Positions 1 to 8,087 of a DNA stretch of 64,000 nucleotides are shown here, piece by piece. Position numbers and translations under genes: made by a program. Source of the stretch: Acidimicrobiales bacterium (GTDB lineage: Bacteria; Actinomycetota; Acidimicrobiia; Acidimicrobiales; Aldehydirespiratoraceae); NCBI GenBank assembly GCA_033344915.1, contig JAWPML010000001.1:2662369-2726368 (forward strand), given 5' to 3'. How positions within the stretch are numbered: the first letter of the stretch is position 1; every line of letters begins with the position of its first letter. Under the pieces are notes generated by a model. The model worked only from the letters and a program-made list of their open reading frames with translations, ran no database searches and was not told where the DNA came from.

Positions 1-1146
1 CCCGCATTCGACGAGCTCCGGGCGGAATTCGATCTCCGCGACGGATCCGGCGAGGTCTCGCTCGTCGTCACGACCTACTTCCTCGGCATGGGGTTCGGCC
101 AGCTGATCTGGGGCCTGTCGTCCGACCGGATCGGTCGCCAGAAGGCGATGCTGGCCGGGCTGCTTCTCTATGGCGTCGGCGCCGCCGGGGCGGCGCTTGC
201 CGGGAGCATGACGATGCTGTTGGTCGCCCGCGTCATCTGGGGACTCGGCGCCGCCGCCCCGAGCGTGCTGCGCAACTCCGTCGCCCGCGACCTCTACAGC
301 GGGGACAAGCTCGCCCAGATCACGTCCATGGCGATGGCCATCTTCCTGATGGGCCCCGCCGTCGCGCCGGCGGTCGGCGAGCTGATCCTGCTCGGCGACA
401 ACTGGCGGTGGGTCTTCGCCGCGGCGGTGCCCCTCGCGATCGGCGGCATGGTCTGGACGTTCCGGTTCGGCGAGACGCTCGATCCGGCGAACGTCCGGCC
501 GCTCGACCTCCGCAGCATCGCCGCCGGTGCCCGCACCTACTTCGGCAGCCGCGCCGCCTTCGGACATTCACTGGCCATCACGGCCGCCTCCGGTGCCTTC
601 TTCATCTTCCTCGGATCGAGCCAACCGATCGTCGACGAGATCTACGGCTACGGCGACTGGTTCGCCCTCATCTTCGCCGGGGTCGCCACCTGCATCGGCC
701 TGACCGTGTGGAACAGCGGGCGCTTCATCCGCGGTCATGGTGCGCCCACGGTCGCCCTCGTCTCGGTGATCGGGATGATCGCCGCCGCGTCGACGTTCGG
801 GGTCGTCGCCGTGGCCACGGACGGACGACCACCGTTCTGGTTCTGGCTCGGTGCCGTCGCGGTCTTCGCGTCGCTCGGCACGGTGTCGACACCGACGATG
901 ACCGCGATGGCAATGACGCCGATGGCTCGCGTGGCCGGTACCGCGAGCGCGCTCAACGGCGTGCTGACCGTGGCCGGAGCGTCGCTTCTCGCCGTGGTGT
1001 TCGATCGCCGGATCGACGACAGCGTCACACCCATGGCCGTCGGCTTCCTCGTCTATTCGCTGGTCGCGCTCGGCTTCCTGCTGTGGGCCCGCGGCGGCTC
1101 CGAGGAGATCGTGGAGCCGGCCGATCGGGCTACCGTGGCGCGATGA
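1..1146 (+). CDS. MFS transporter, Bcr/CflA-like (5' partial)
   Basis: The reading frame is open from the first base of the window, so the true start lies to the left. The visible 381 residues form a polytopic major facilitator protein of the drug/multidrug efflux type. The first loop carries the MFS motif A pattern (GQLIWGLSSDRIGRQKAML), followed by alternating hydrophobic segments such as GLLLYGVGAAGAALAGSMT, LVARVIWGLGAAAPSVLRN and IFLMGPAVAPAVGEL, the last resembling the antiporter motif C region. About 11 membrane spans remain. Substrate cannot be told from sequence. Its stop codon overlaps the ATG of the next gene (ATGA at 1143-1146), so the two are probably translated together. Confidence 0.85.
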   Translation, partial: PAFDELRAEFDLRDGSGEVSLVVTTYFLGMGFGQLIWGLSSDRIGRQKAMLAGLLLYGVGAAGAALAGSMTMLLVARVIWGLGAAAPSVLRNSVARDLYSGDKLAQITSMAMAIFLMGPAVAPAVGELILLGDNWRWVFAAAVPLAIGGMVWTFRFGETLDPANVRPLDLRSIAAGARTYFGSRAAFGHSLAITAASGAFFIFLGSSQPIVDEIYGYGDWFALIFAGVATCIGLTVWNSGRFIRGHGAPTVALVSVIGMIAAASTFGVVAVATDGRPPFWFWLGAVAVFASLGTVSTPTMTAMAMTPMARVAGTASALNGVLTVAGASLLAVVFDRRIDDSVTPMAVGFLVYSLVALGFLLWARGGSEEIVEPADRATVAR

Positions 1147-1448
1147 GCGACGAGTTCTGGGACGCGACCGCGCCACTGCTCGCGGAGGGACTGATCGAGG
1201 AGGGCACGATCATGGGCGGCCCCTGTGTGCGCAGCGCCGGCGAGTTCGTCGGCATGCCCCACCACAAGGGAGACGGCATCGTGGTCAAGCTTCCCCGCGA
1301 CGAGGTGGACGCGATGATCGCGGCCGGCGACGGCGCGTCGTTCGCCCCGGCCGGGAAGGTCTTCCGTGAGTGGGTACTCGTCGAGGAACACGACGAGACG
1401 CGGTGGACCGAGCTGCTCCGCCGGTCGGTCGCCTTCGTGAATCCGTGA
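1143..1448 (+). CDS. TfoX/Sxy N-terminal-domain-like small protein
   Basis: A 101-residue protein beginning at an ATG that overlaps the upstream stop by 4 nt. The pattern 'GTIMGGPCVRSAGEFVGMP', a middle 'GIVVKLPRDEVDAMIAAGDG' and a final 'GKVFREWVLVEE' match the layout of the TfoX N-terminal domain (glycine-rich first strand, a strand-loop carrying a basic residue, and a closing 'GRxMKxWVxV'-like strand). The domain is widespread as a stand-alone small protein of unknown function in Actinomycetota; a role in competence should not be assumed. A much longer open frame beginning at 408 overlaps the MFS gene and is rejected as a shadow; the overlap start fits the operon style of the region. Confidence 0.6.
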   Translation: MSDEFWDATAPLLAEGLIEEGTIMGGPCVRSAGEFVGMPHHKGDGIVVKLPRDEVDAMIAAGDGASFAPAGKVFREWVLVEEHDETRWTELLRRSVAFVNP

Positions 1449-1462
1449 ACGGCGGCCGCGAG

Positions 1463-1468
1463 TAACGT
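1463..1468 (+). promoter_or_regulatory. -10 box TAACGT, leaderless start of the FAH-family gene
   Basis: TAACGT lies 6 nt before the ATG at 1475, leaving no room for a Shine-Dalgarno in the transcript. The same spacing recurs at many starts in this window. Confidence 0.5.
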
Positions 1469-1474
1469 CCCCGG

Positions 1475-2293
1475 ATGCGCTTCACCACCGTCCGCACCGA
1501 CGGCACGACCCGAGCGGCCCGCGTCGAGGGCGACGAACTCGTCCTGCTCGATCATGCCGACGTCGGTGCGCTCCTGCGCAGCGGCGACGACGGCACCGGG
1601 ACCGGACCGACAGTGGCCGCGGCGACGGCTGACCGCGCACCGCTCGTCATCCACCCCGAGAAGATCGTCTGCGTCGGCGTGAACTATCGCGATCACATCG
1701 AGGAGATGGGCCGGGAGCCGCCCGCCGCGCCCACCTATTTCGCGAAGTACCGGCGGGCGCTCATCGGCGCCCGGGACGACATCGCCCTTCCCGACCCGGC
1801 CGTGTCCACGAGCATCGACTGGGAGGCGGAGCTCGCCGTCGTCATCGGCACCGAGGTCCGCGACGCGACGGCCACCGAGGCCCTCGAGGCGATCGCTGGC
1901 TACAGCGTGCTCAATGACGTGTCCGTGCGGGACTACCAGCGCCGCACCACCCAGTTCCTCGCCGGCAAGACCTGGGAGGGCATGACCCCGCTCGGGCCCG
2001 AGCTGGTGACCCGAGACGAGCTCGGCGACGGATCGGGGCTCGCCATCCGCTGTGAGGTCGACGGCGTCGTGAAGCAGGAGAGCACCACGAGCGAGCTCGT
2101 CTTCAACGCCGTCGACATCGTGGCGGACCTGAGTCGTGTCATCACGCTGGCTCCCGGCGACGTGATCGCCACCGGCACCCCCGGTGGCGTCGGCGCGGCC
2201 CGCACGCCCCCCGAGTTCATGACGGAGGGCACCGAGTTGCGTACGGTCATCGAGGGCATCGGCGAGTGTCTGAACGTCTGCCGCTTCCGATGA
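1475..2293 (+). CDS. Fumarylacetoacetate hydrolase family protein
   Basis: This 272-residue protein belongs to the FAH / 2-hydroxyhepta-2,4-diene-1,7-dioate isomerase family, which hydrolyses, isomerises or decarboxylates beta-dicarbonyl or dienol acids using a divalent metal. Family landmarks are in order: 'PEKIVCVGVNYRDHIEEMG' at about residue 62, 'DWEAELAVVIG' at 115-125 (acidic metal ligands), 'GYSVLNDVSVRDYQRR', 'GKTWEGMTPLGPELVT' and 'GDVIATGTPGGVG' near 230. The variable N-terminus and small size fit the single-domain bacterial enzymes of aromatic meta-cleavage and related pathways. The exact substrate is not visible. A TAACGT box 6 nt upstream suggests a leaderless transcript. The next gene follows after 15 nt. 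Confidence 0.88.
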   Translation: MRFTTVRTDGTTRAARVEGDELVLLDHADVGALLRSGDDGTGTGPTVAAATADRAPLVIHPEKIVCVGVNYRDHIEEMGREPPAAPTYFAKYRRALIGARDDIALPDPAVSTSIDWEAELAVVIGTEVRDATATEALEAIAGYSVLNDVSVRDYQRRTTQFLAGKTWEGMTPLGPELVTRDELGDGSGLAIRCEVDGVVKQESTTSELVFNAVDIVADLSRVITLAPGDVIATGTPGGVGAARTPPEFMTEGTELRTVIEGIGECLNVCRFR

Positions 2294-2308
2294 TGCGAGG
2301 ATGACGTG

Positions 2309-3370
2309 ATGGGACTCTTCAGCCGCAAGAAGCGTGAACCCGCCGACCTCGCGGCCATCGATGAGCCGGACGGCGCGGACGAGGCGACGCCCGCGCCCGA
2401 TGTCGCGGCCGAGGACGTGCGCGAAGCGTTCGAGCGACTGATGGGCCGGGAGTGGGAGCGGCTGTCGAGCCCCGGCACCTGGTGGACCGCCGGCGAGCGG
2501 ATCGCCATCGCGATCGACGCCCGCCTCGCGATGGCGGGCGAAGCGCCCAGCGGCGTACTGCCGCCACCGCTCGAGGAAGCGACCGCCCGCATCGCCGCGG
2601 CACCGGCCACGATCCGCGGCACGGACGTCGCCCGCTGGGAACTCGACGGCCTCGACTCGTTCGCCTATGTCGAGACCGTCGGCATCGTGAGCCGGCTGAT
2701 CGCGCTCGACACCGCCGCCTTCGGGCTCGGGATCAAGGCCCGCCGGCTCCCCGAGCCGCAACCAGGCGCCCCGTCCCGGATCCGGCCCGCCGACGCAGCC
2801 CTCACCACCGGCTGGTCGCCCACCGTCGGACCCGCCAGCGCGCCCTCGTCACTCACCGCGGTGCCCGACGAGGCCGAGGCGATGTTCGATTGCCATGGCG
2901 TGCTCTACGCAACGATGGAAGAGATGTTCGAGATGCAGCTCGAACGCGACGGGCTCACCCGCCCGCAGATCGAGCTCGTCGCCGCCCGCACGTCGACGCT
3001 CAACGAATGCTTCTATTGACTGCTCGGCCACGCCTCGATGCTCCGTGCGAGCATCGCCACCTTCGAGCTCGAGCTCACTCCCGGCCCGATCGTCTCCGGC
3101 ATCGGTGACACCGGTGTGCCCCACGGCGACGCGCTCATGGCGTTCGTGGACGCGGTCGTGCTCCGCGACGAGGACGAGCTCGAGCCGGCCCGAGCGACCC
3201 TCGAGGCCTTGATCGGCGCGGCCGCAACGGACCGCGCCGCGTTGGTCGCCGGCAACTTCTCGATGATGAACCGCGCCCTCGACGCCGTCGGCGCCCCCGT
3301 CGACCGCGGCCTCGAACCGTTGGCGGCCGAAATGGGCCTCACGATCCCGGATCACCTCAGCTCGTCGTGA
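2309..3370 (+). CDS. AhpD/CMD-like selenoprotein, Sec237 encoded by in-frame TGA (3017-3019)
   Basis: The frame from ATG 2309 (GAGGA 7 nt upstream; GTG 2306 is the alternative) is interrupted only by TGA at 3017-3019 and then runs on to 3370 (353 residues). Across the TGA it reads 'QIELVAARTSTLNECFY-U-LLGHASML', which is the AhpD/carboxymuconolactone decarboxylase redox motif N-x-C-x-x-C-x-x-x-H with the second Cys replaced by Sec. Both halves have normal coding composition and the continuation fits the family, so a nonsense mutation is unlikely. A perfect hairpin follows (3036-3056). The first half ('GTWWTAGERIAIAIDARLA') looks like a degenerate copy of the same helical fold, giving a two-domain alkylhydroperoxidase-like protein. 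Expected role is thiol-dependent peroxide or disulfide chemistry in the cytosol. The last 14 nt overlap the convergent aminotransferase gene. selA, selB, selC and selD are not in the window. Confidence 0.85.
3036..3056 (+). promoter_or_regulatory. Predicted bacterial SECIS hairpin for Sec237
   Basis: Arms CGATGCTC (3036-3043) and GAGCATCG (3049-3056) are perfectly complementary (8 bp) around the loop CGTGC. The loop begins 24 nt after the TGA and has G as its second base, matching the usual bacterial SECIS (short stem, small loop with an early G, about 16-37 nt from UGA). It lies inside the coding sequence, as bacterial SECIS elements do, and would recruit SelB. Confidence 0.75.
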
Positions 3371-4439
3371 GCACCTCGTCGAGCGTGGCGAGGAAGCGGT
3401 CGTTCTGCTCCGGTGTGCCGATCGTGACCCGGATGCCCTCGCCCGCGAACGGGCGGGTCACCACGCCACGGCGCTCGAGCTCGAGATGGATCGCGTCGGT
3501 CCGCTCGCCGAACGGCAACCAGACGAAGTTCGCGTTCGGCTGAGGGAAGTCGTGCCCGGCCGCGGCCAACGCCTCGCCGACCCGGTCACGTTCCGACCGC
3601 AGCAGGGCGACCCGTTCGGCGATGTCGGCCTGCGCCTCGATCGCGGCGATGCCGGCGGCCTGGGCGATGGCGTTCACCGCGAAGGGGAACAGCGTCTTGT
3701 CCACCGCTTCGACCACCGCTGGATCACCGACCATGTAGCCGAGGCGCAGACCCGCGAGGCCGTGCGCCTTCGAGAACGTCCGGAGCACGACGGCATGCGG
3801 GTGATGGGGCAGGACGTCGCGCACCGGGTCGCCGAGCGCCTCGTCGTTGAACTCGCGGTAGGCCTCGTCGATGACGACGATCGTGCCGTGGCCGACGCGT
3901 GAACAGAAGCGGCTGAGCTGCTCGCTCGACAGTGCCGTGCCGGTCGGGTTGTTGGGCGACGCCAGGAAGATCAGTTTCGTCCGATCGGTGACCGCCGCGG
4001 CGACCGCATCGAGGTCGAACGCGTGGTCGACGAGCGGCACGGTCACCGCCGTCCCCCCGACGAGCTGCGTGTAGACGGGGTACACCTCGAAGGACCGCCA
4101 CGGGTACACCACCTCGTCGCCCGGGTCGACATAGGTGAGGCACAGCTGCTGGAGGAGGCCCACCGAGCCGCAGCCGACCGCCACCCGGTCGTCGGCGACA
4201 CCGAGCCAACCGCCGAGCGCCGAACGCAGCGCGGTCGCCCGATGGTCGGCGTAGCGGTTGACGCCCGCCGCGGCCGCCTCGATCGCGGCGGCGACCGCGG
4301 GCACCGGCGGCCACGGGTTCTCGTTCGACGCGAGCTTGATCGCATCAGAGATCCCGTGCTCCTCCTCGGCCTGGGCGGCGTCCTTGCCGGGCCGGTAGGC
4401 CGGCAGGGCGTCGACGGCGGGGCGGGGGCGTCCGATCAT
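3357..4439 (-). CDS. Histidinol-phosphate aminotransferase-like PLP enzyme
   Basis: The 360-residue protein is a fold-type I class II aminotransferase of the HisC group, transferring an amino group between L-glutamate and an alpha-keto or phosphate-bearing substrate. Visible landmarks are 'KLASNENPWPP' at the N-terminus, 'GCGSVGLLQQLCLTYVDPGDEVVYPWRSFEVYP', 'IFLASPNNPTGT', 'VVIDEAYREF' and the PLP lysine motif 'TFSKAHGLAGLRLGYMVG' with Lys224. The start at 4439 is chosen because it overlaps the sulfatase stop (ATGA); the frame extends further upstream but only into sulfatase coding sequence. No other his genes are nearby, so the enzyme may instead act on aromatic or other amino acids. Its 3' end overlaps the convergent selenoprotein gene by 14 nt. 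Confidence 0.85.
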   Translation of the reverse strand: MIGRPRPAVDALPAYRPGKDAAQAEEEHGISDAIKLASNENPWPPVPAVAAAIEAAAAGVNRYADHRATALRSALGGWLGVADDRVAVGCGSVGLLQQLCLTYVDPGDEVVYPWRSFEVYPVYTQLVGGTAVTVPLVDHAFDLDAVAAAVTDRTKLIFLASPNNPTGTALSSEQLSRFCSRVGHGTIVVIDEAYREFNDEALGDPVRDVLPHHPHAVVLRTFSKAHGLAGLRLGYMVGDPAVVEAVDKTLFPFAVNAIAQAAGIAAIEAQADIAERVALLRSERDRVGEALAAAGHDFPQPNANFVWLPFGERTDAIHLELERRGVVTRPFAGEGIRVTIGTPEQNDRFLATLDEVLTTS

Positions 4440-6700
4440 TGGTGCTTCATCATCTCGCTCATGAGTTCGTCGAACTCGGGGATTCGGGGCGGACCGGCGT
4501 CGATCACGAGTTCGTCCAGCACGTCGAGCCGGAAGGGAGGACCGTACTCGTCGCTCACGGGGAAGTCGGTGGCGTAACCGGCCGTGAGCCATTCGCCGTT
4601 GGTCGTGATGATCCCCGGCACCGCGGCTTCCACCGGACCGCGGCCGATCTCCTCACCGTCACCGGACATCGCGACGACCAGCCCGCCCTCGGGCGATTCG
4701 GTGATGACGAGCCCGAGCACGCGGGCGCCGCTCGGTGCCGGAACCGCGAAGCGGAACCCGCCGCGCTCGGGCGCGTGCACGAAGAACACCAGTGATCCGT
4801 CGAGCACGACCCAGGACCAGCCGGCGATCCAGTCGCCCTGCTCGCAGATCGTGCCGGTGTTCTCGCCCAGCGGCGCGGTCAGGCGGGCGGCCGCGGTGAA
4901 GCCGCCACCGAGCAGCGGCCCCGAGTAGACGCTGATCCGTTCGCCGGCCCGCAGCTCGTAGCGCCGGCGGTAGCCGAGATAGGGCGTGTGCATGAACGGG
5001 AACCGGTTCTGCACCGCGTCGTCGAGGGGCAGCACATGGTTGCGCTCCGCCTCCTCCCACCAGCGGGCCACGAGCTCGTCGCGCTTGTCGGGATGCGTCG
5101 CCGAGAGGTCGTGGGCCTCCACGAAGTCCTCGGCGGTGTGGAAGAGCGCCCAGTGGTCGGCCTCGAAGTCGTCGCTGCCCTCCATCCGCTCGCGCTCGTA
5201 GGGATTGAGCTGGTTGACGTGGTCGGTCACGACCTTCCAACCGTCCTCGTACATCGCCCGGCTCCCCCAGCACTCGTAGTACTGCGACGTGCGGACATCG
5301 GCCGCCGCGGGATCCTCGATCGTCGGCGCGAGCGACACGCCGTCGAGGCTCATCTGCTCGTGACCACGCACGCTCGTCGGCATGTCGACCTCCAGGAGGT
5401 CGAGCACCGTCGGCAGCAGATCGATCGCGTGGCAGTACTGCGACCGCACTCCCCCGTCGTCGGTGATGCGCTTCGGGAAGTGCACGATCAACGGATCGCG
5501 GACCCCACCTTCGAACGTGTAGCGCTTCCACCGCCGCAGCGGCGTGTTGCCGGCGTGGGCCCACCCCCAGGGGTAGTGGTTGTAGCCGTGGTGGCCGCCG
5601 GCCCGGTCGACCTCGTCCTTGAGCTGCTCGAGATCCTCGCGATGGTTGTTGAGCTGACTCAGGTGGTTGACGGACCCGTGGGGGCCGCCCTCACCCGAGG
5701 CGCCGTTGTCGGACATCAGCACGACGACCGTGTTGTCGAACTCACCGGCGGCGTCGAGCGCGTCGATGATCCGGCCGATCTGGGCGTCGGTGTGGGTGAG
5801 GAAGGCGGCGAACACCTCCTGAAGTCGGGCGTAGAGCCGCTGCTCGTCGGCGGGCAGGTCGTCCCAGGCGTCGACCCAGGGCGGCCGGTCGGACAGCTCG
5901 ACGTCGGCGGGCACGATGCCGAGTTCTTTCTGGCGGGCCAGCGTGCGCTCGCGGAGCACGTCCCACCCGTCGTCGAAGCGTCCTTCGTAGGCCTCGATCC
6001 ACTCGGCCGGTACCTGATGGGGCGAGTGGGGCGCCCCCGTCGCCCAATACATCATGAACGGGCGGTCGGGCTGGTGCAGGCGCAGCTCCCGCATGTTGCC
6101 GATCGCTTCGTCGGCGATGTCCTCGGTGAAGTGGTAGCCCTCGTCGGGCGTGCGGGGCCGCTCGACATAGGACTGGTCGCGGACCATGTCCGGCGTCCAC
6201 TGGCTGTCCTCGCCACCGATGAAGCCGTAGTAGCGATCGAACCCCTGGCCCGTCGGCCACGTGTGGAACGGCCCGGCCGGCCCGCGATGATCGCGGGGAC
6301 TCAGGTGCCACTTGCCGATCGCCCACGTGACCCAGCCCTCCTCCCGCAGGATCGCGGGCAGGGTCGCGGCCTGGGGCGGGATGACCCCGTTGTAGGCCGG
6401 GAAGGGCAGCGGGATGTCCGGCAGCATGCCCATGCCGACCCGGTGGTGGTTCCGGCCGGTGAGCGCGCAGGCTCGGGTGGGCGAGCACACCGCGGTGGTG
6501 TGGAAGTTGGTGTAGCGCAGGCCACCGGCGGCGAGCCGGTCGATGTTCGGCGTGTCGATCAGGCCGCCGAAACAGCCGAGCTGCCCGAACCCGCAGTCGT
6601 CCAGCACCATCAGGATCACGTTCGGCGCACCCCGCCGATACGGATCCGGCGGCCGATCCGCTCGCGACTGCGGGAGGGTCAGGCCGATCTCGTGCGTCAC
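4436..6700 (-). CDS. Type I sulfatase (arylsulfatase, alkaline-phosphatase superfamily)
   Basis: A 754-residue sulfatase that hydrolyses sulfate esters. The formylglycine motif C-x-P-x-R is present as 'CSPTRACALTGRNHHRVGMG' with Cys72 as the residue to be converted by a formylglycine-generating enzyme. The N-terminal 'PNVILMVLDDCGFGQLG' supplies metal-binding aspartates, and 'WAIGKWHLSP' and 'VVVLMSDNGASGEGG' are further family blocks. The length and the long C-terminal beta-rich region match large AtsA-like arylsulfatases. No signal peptide is evident at the chosen start, so it is probably cytoplasmic. The GTG start at 6700 overlaps the stop of the upstream membrane protein (GTGA), and its own stop overlaps the aminotransferase start, making a coupled three-gene unit. 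Confidence 0.9.
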   Translation of the reverse strand: MTHEIGLTLPQSRADRPPDPYRRGAPNVILMVLDDCGFGQLGCFGGLIDTPNIDRLAAGGLRYTNFHTTAVCSPTRACALTGRNHHRVGMGMLPDIPLPFPAYNGVIPPQAATLPAILREEGWVTWAIGKWHLSPRDHRGPAGPFHTWPTGQGFDRYYGFIGGEDSQWTPDMVRDQSYVERPRTPDEGYHFTEDIADEAIGNMRELRLHQPDRPFMMYWATGAPHSPHQVPAEWIEAYEGRFDDGWDVLRERTLARQKELGIVPADVELSDRPPWVDAWDDLPADEQRLYARLQEVFAAFLTHTDAQIGRIIDALDAAGEFDNTVVVLMSDNGASGEGGPHGSVNHLSQLNNHREDLEQLKDEVDRAGGHHGYNHYPWGWAHAGNTPLRRWKRYTFEGGVRDPLIVHFPKRITDDGGVRSQYCHAIDLLPTVLDLLEVDMPTSVRGHEQMSLDGVSLAPTIEDPAAADVRTSQYYECWGSRAMYEDGWKVVTDHVNQLNPYERERMEGSDDFEADHWALFHTAEDFVEAHDLSATHPDKRDELVARWWEEAERNHVLPLDDAVQNRFPFMHTPYLGYRRRYELRAGERISVYSGPLLGGGFTAAARLTAPLGENTGTICEQGDWIAGWSWVVLDGSLVFFVHAPERGGFRFAVPAPSGARVLGLVITESPEGGLVVAMSGDGEEIGRGPVEAAVPGIITTNGEWLTAGYATDFPVSDEYGPPFRLDVLDELVIDAGPPRIPEFDELMSEMMKHQ

Positions 6701-8067
6701 CCGGGCAATCTGCCACCGATCGGACCGGGCTCGCCAGGCGACTCCGAGCCCGCGCTCGGGTCGTCGGGCGTCGGCCGTCGGGTCCCCACGAAGCCGATCA
6801 GCAACGGGATCAGCGAGATCACGCCGGCGATCGTGATCGACAGGAGCGTCGCGGCGCGATAGCCGGGCGAGTTCGTCGCGCTCCAGCGCAGGAGGGGAAT
6901 CGGGGGCAGGACCAACCCGGCCAGCAGGGCCGTCCCGAGCGCGATGCGGGCGCTCGGTACGAGGCTTCGCCACAGCCGGGTCGGCTCCATCAGGGCGAGG
7001 CCGCAGATGATCAGCAGGGCGAAGACGGGCACGGTGAGGAAGATCTCCAGCGGAAGGATGGCGACCGGCGCACGCATGGCCGCGAGCAGGATCACGAGGG
7101 ACAGCACCAGCGATCCGAGGGTGAGCACGCCGAGCAGCGGCCCGCCTCGGAGGTCGCGACGGATACGCACGGCGATCGCGGCGAACGCAGTGGCCACGAG
7201 GACCACGACGACCGCCAAGAGCCCGATCGCCGCTCGCGGGAGCGCCCGGAAGTCACGGGGCGTCGGCGTCCACGTCCCGTCGGCCTGCCGCTCGACGACG
7301 GTGTCCAGGCCGTCGAACGACGCCATGACCTGCGAGTCCGTCGCAACGATGTCGCGGGGACCGAACTCGTCTGCGTCGGTGGCGGACGTGTGCTCGGACC
7401 GCAGGGTCGCGGCGGCCTCGTGGTCCACCCGCCAGACGGTGGTCCAGGTCACTCCCCCGTCGCTCGACTCGTCGATGCGGAGATCCCGGATACGGAAGCA
7501 TTCGTCCGGCGACGACGGTCGACAGGCCGAGGCCGCGTAGACGGCGTCCGGGTCGTAGTCGAAGTCCGTCGCGACGATCCGACCGGACTCGATCGACAAA
7601 TCCGCGCCTTCCGTCGGCGGGTAGCTGGTGGCGACCGCCGCGCTCGCCGCGGCGAGGAGCCCGAGCACCCGGGCCGTGCGCGACGTCCACCACACGATCG
7701 GCCGCTCGACGATGGGCGCCACGACGAACAGGACCGGGAGCGCAAGGAGGTCCGTCGGGTCGGTGACGACGGCGTTCGACCACGGCAGGACGGCATCCGC
7801 GGCCCCCACGGCCAGCGCCGTGATCGCCGGGACCGTCTTCACCGCGGCGAACGCGGCCGCGAGCGCAAGGAGCGAGATGCGGCCGCGCCGGACATCGATC
7901 ACGGCCACCCGCAGCATCACGCCGACGACGAGCAGCCCCACGACGTCGCTGAGCTTGCCGGTGAACTCGTTTCCGTGAGCCGCCTTCCACCAGTGATCGT
8001 TGGCGGCCAGCAGCACGACCGCGAGCAGGAACCGGGGGTCCGCGAGCGCTCGTCGATCAGCCGCCAT
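6697..8067 (-). CDS. Multispanning membrane protein with an Asp-box-containing extracytoplasmic segment
   Basis: I do not recognise this 456-residue protein as a named family. It begins with a membrane domain ('FLLAVVLLAANDHWWKAAHGNEFTGKLSDVVGLLVVGVML' and three to four more spans), then has a soluble stretch of about 130 residues (roughly 165-290) containing 'SSDGGVTWTTVW', an Asp-box (S-x-D-x-G-x-T-W) as in BNR/sialidase-type beta-propellers, and ends with about six further spans. A short tail rich in Pro, Gly and Ser follows. It is the first gene of a unit with the sulfatase and the aminotransferase, linked by a 4-nt overlap, so a role in sensing or handling sulfated substrates is possible but unproven. 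Confidence 0.65.
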   Translation of the reverse strand: MAADRRALADPRFLLAVVLLAANDHWWKAAHGNEFTGKLSDVVGLLVVGVMLRVAVIDVRRGRISLLALAAAFAAVKTVPAITALAVGAADAVLPWSNAVVTDPTDLLALPVLFVVAPIVERPIVWWTSRTARVLGLLAAASAAVATSYPPTEGADLSIESGRIVATDFDYDPDAVYAASACRPSSPDECFRIRDLRIDESSDGGVTWTTVWRVDHEAAATLRSEHTSATDADEFGPRDIVATDSQVMASFDGLDTVVERQADGTWTPTPRDFRALPRAAIGLLAVVVVLVATAFAAIAVRIRRDLRGGPLLGVLTLGSLVLSLVILLAAMRAPVAILPLEIFLTVPVFALLIICGLALMEPTRLWRSLVPSARIALGTALLAGLVLPPIPLLRWSATNSPGYRAATLLSITIAGVISLIPLLIGFVGTRRPTPDDPSAGSESPGEPGPIGGRLPG

Positions 8068-8073
8068 CCCGCG

Positions 8074-8079
8074 AGCGTA
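8074..8079 (-). promoter_or_regulatory. -10 box TACGCT for the membrane protein / sulfatase unit
   Basis: On the minus strand TACGCT is followed after 6 nt by the ATG at 8067, giving a leaderless start. It separates this unit from the PhyH gene, whose stop codon is only 20 nt away from that ATG. Confidence 0.5.
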
Positions 8080-8087
8080 GACCGGGG

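Noticed and set aside
3017-3019. Premature stop making 2309-3370 a pseudogene
   Set aside because: The TGA is at the redox Cys, both halves look coding and a SECIS-like hairpin follows; a chance mutation there is far less likely than Sec.
4988-6862. Long plus-strand frame of 624 residues
   Set aside because: It is antisense to the sulfatase, with Arg/Val/Gly-rich low-complexity composition typical of a GC-rich shadow.
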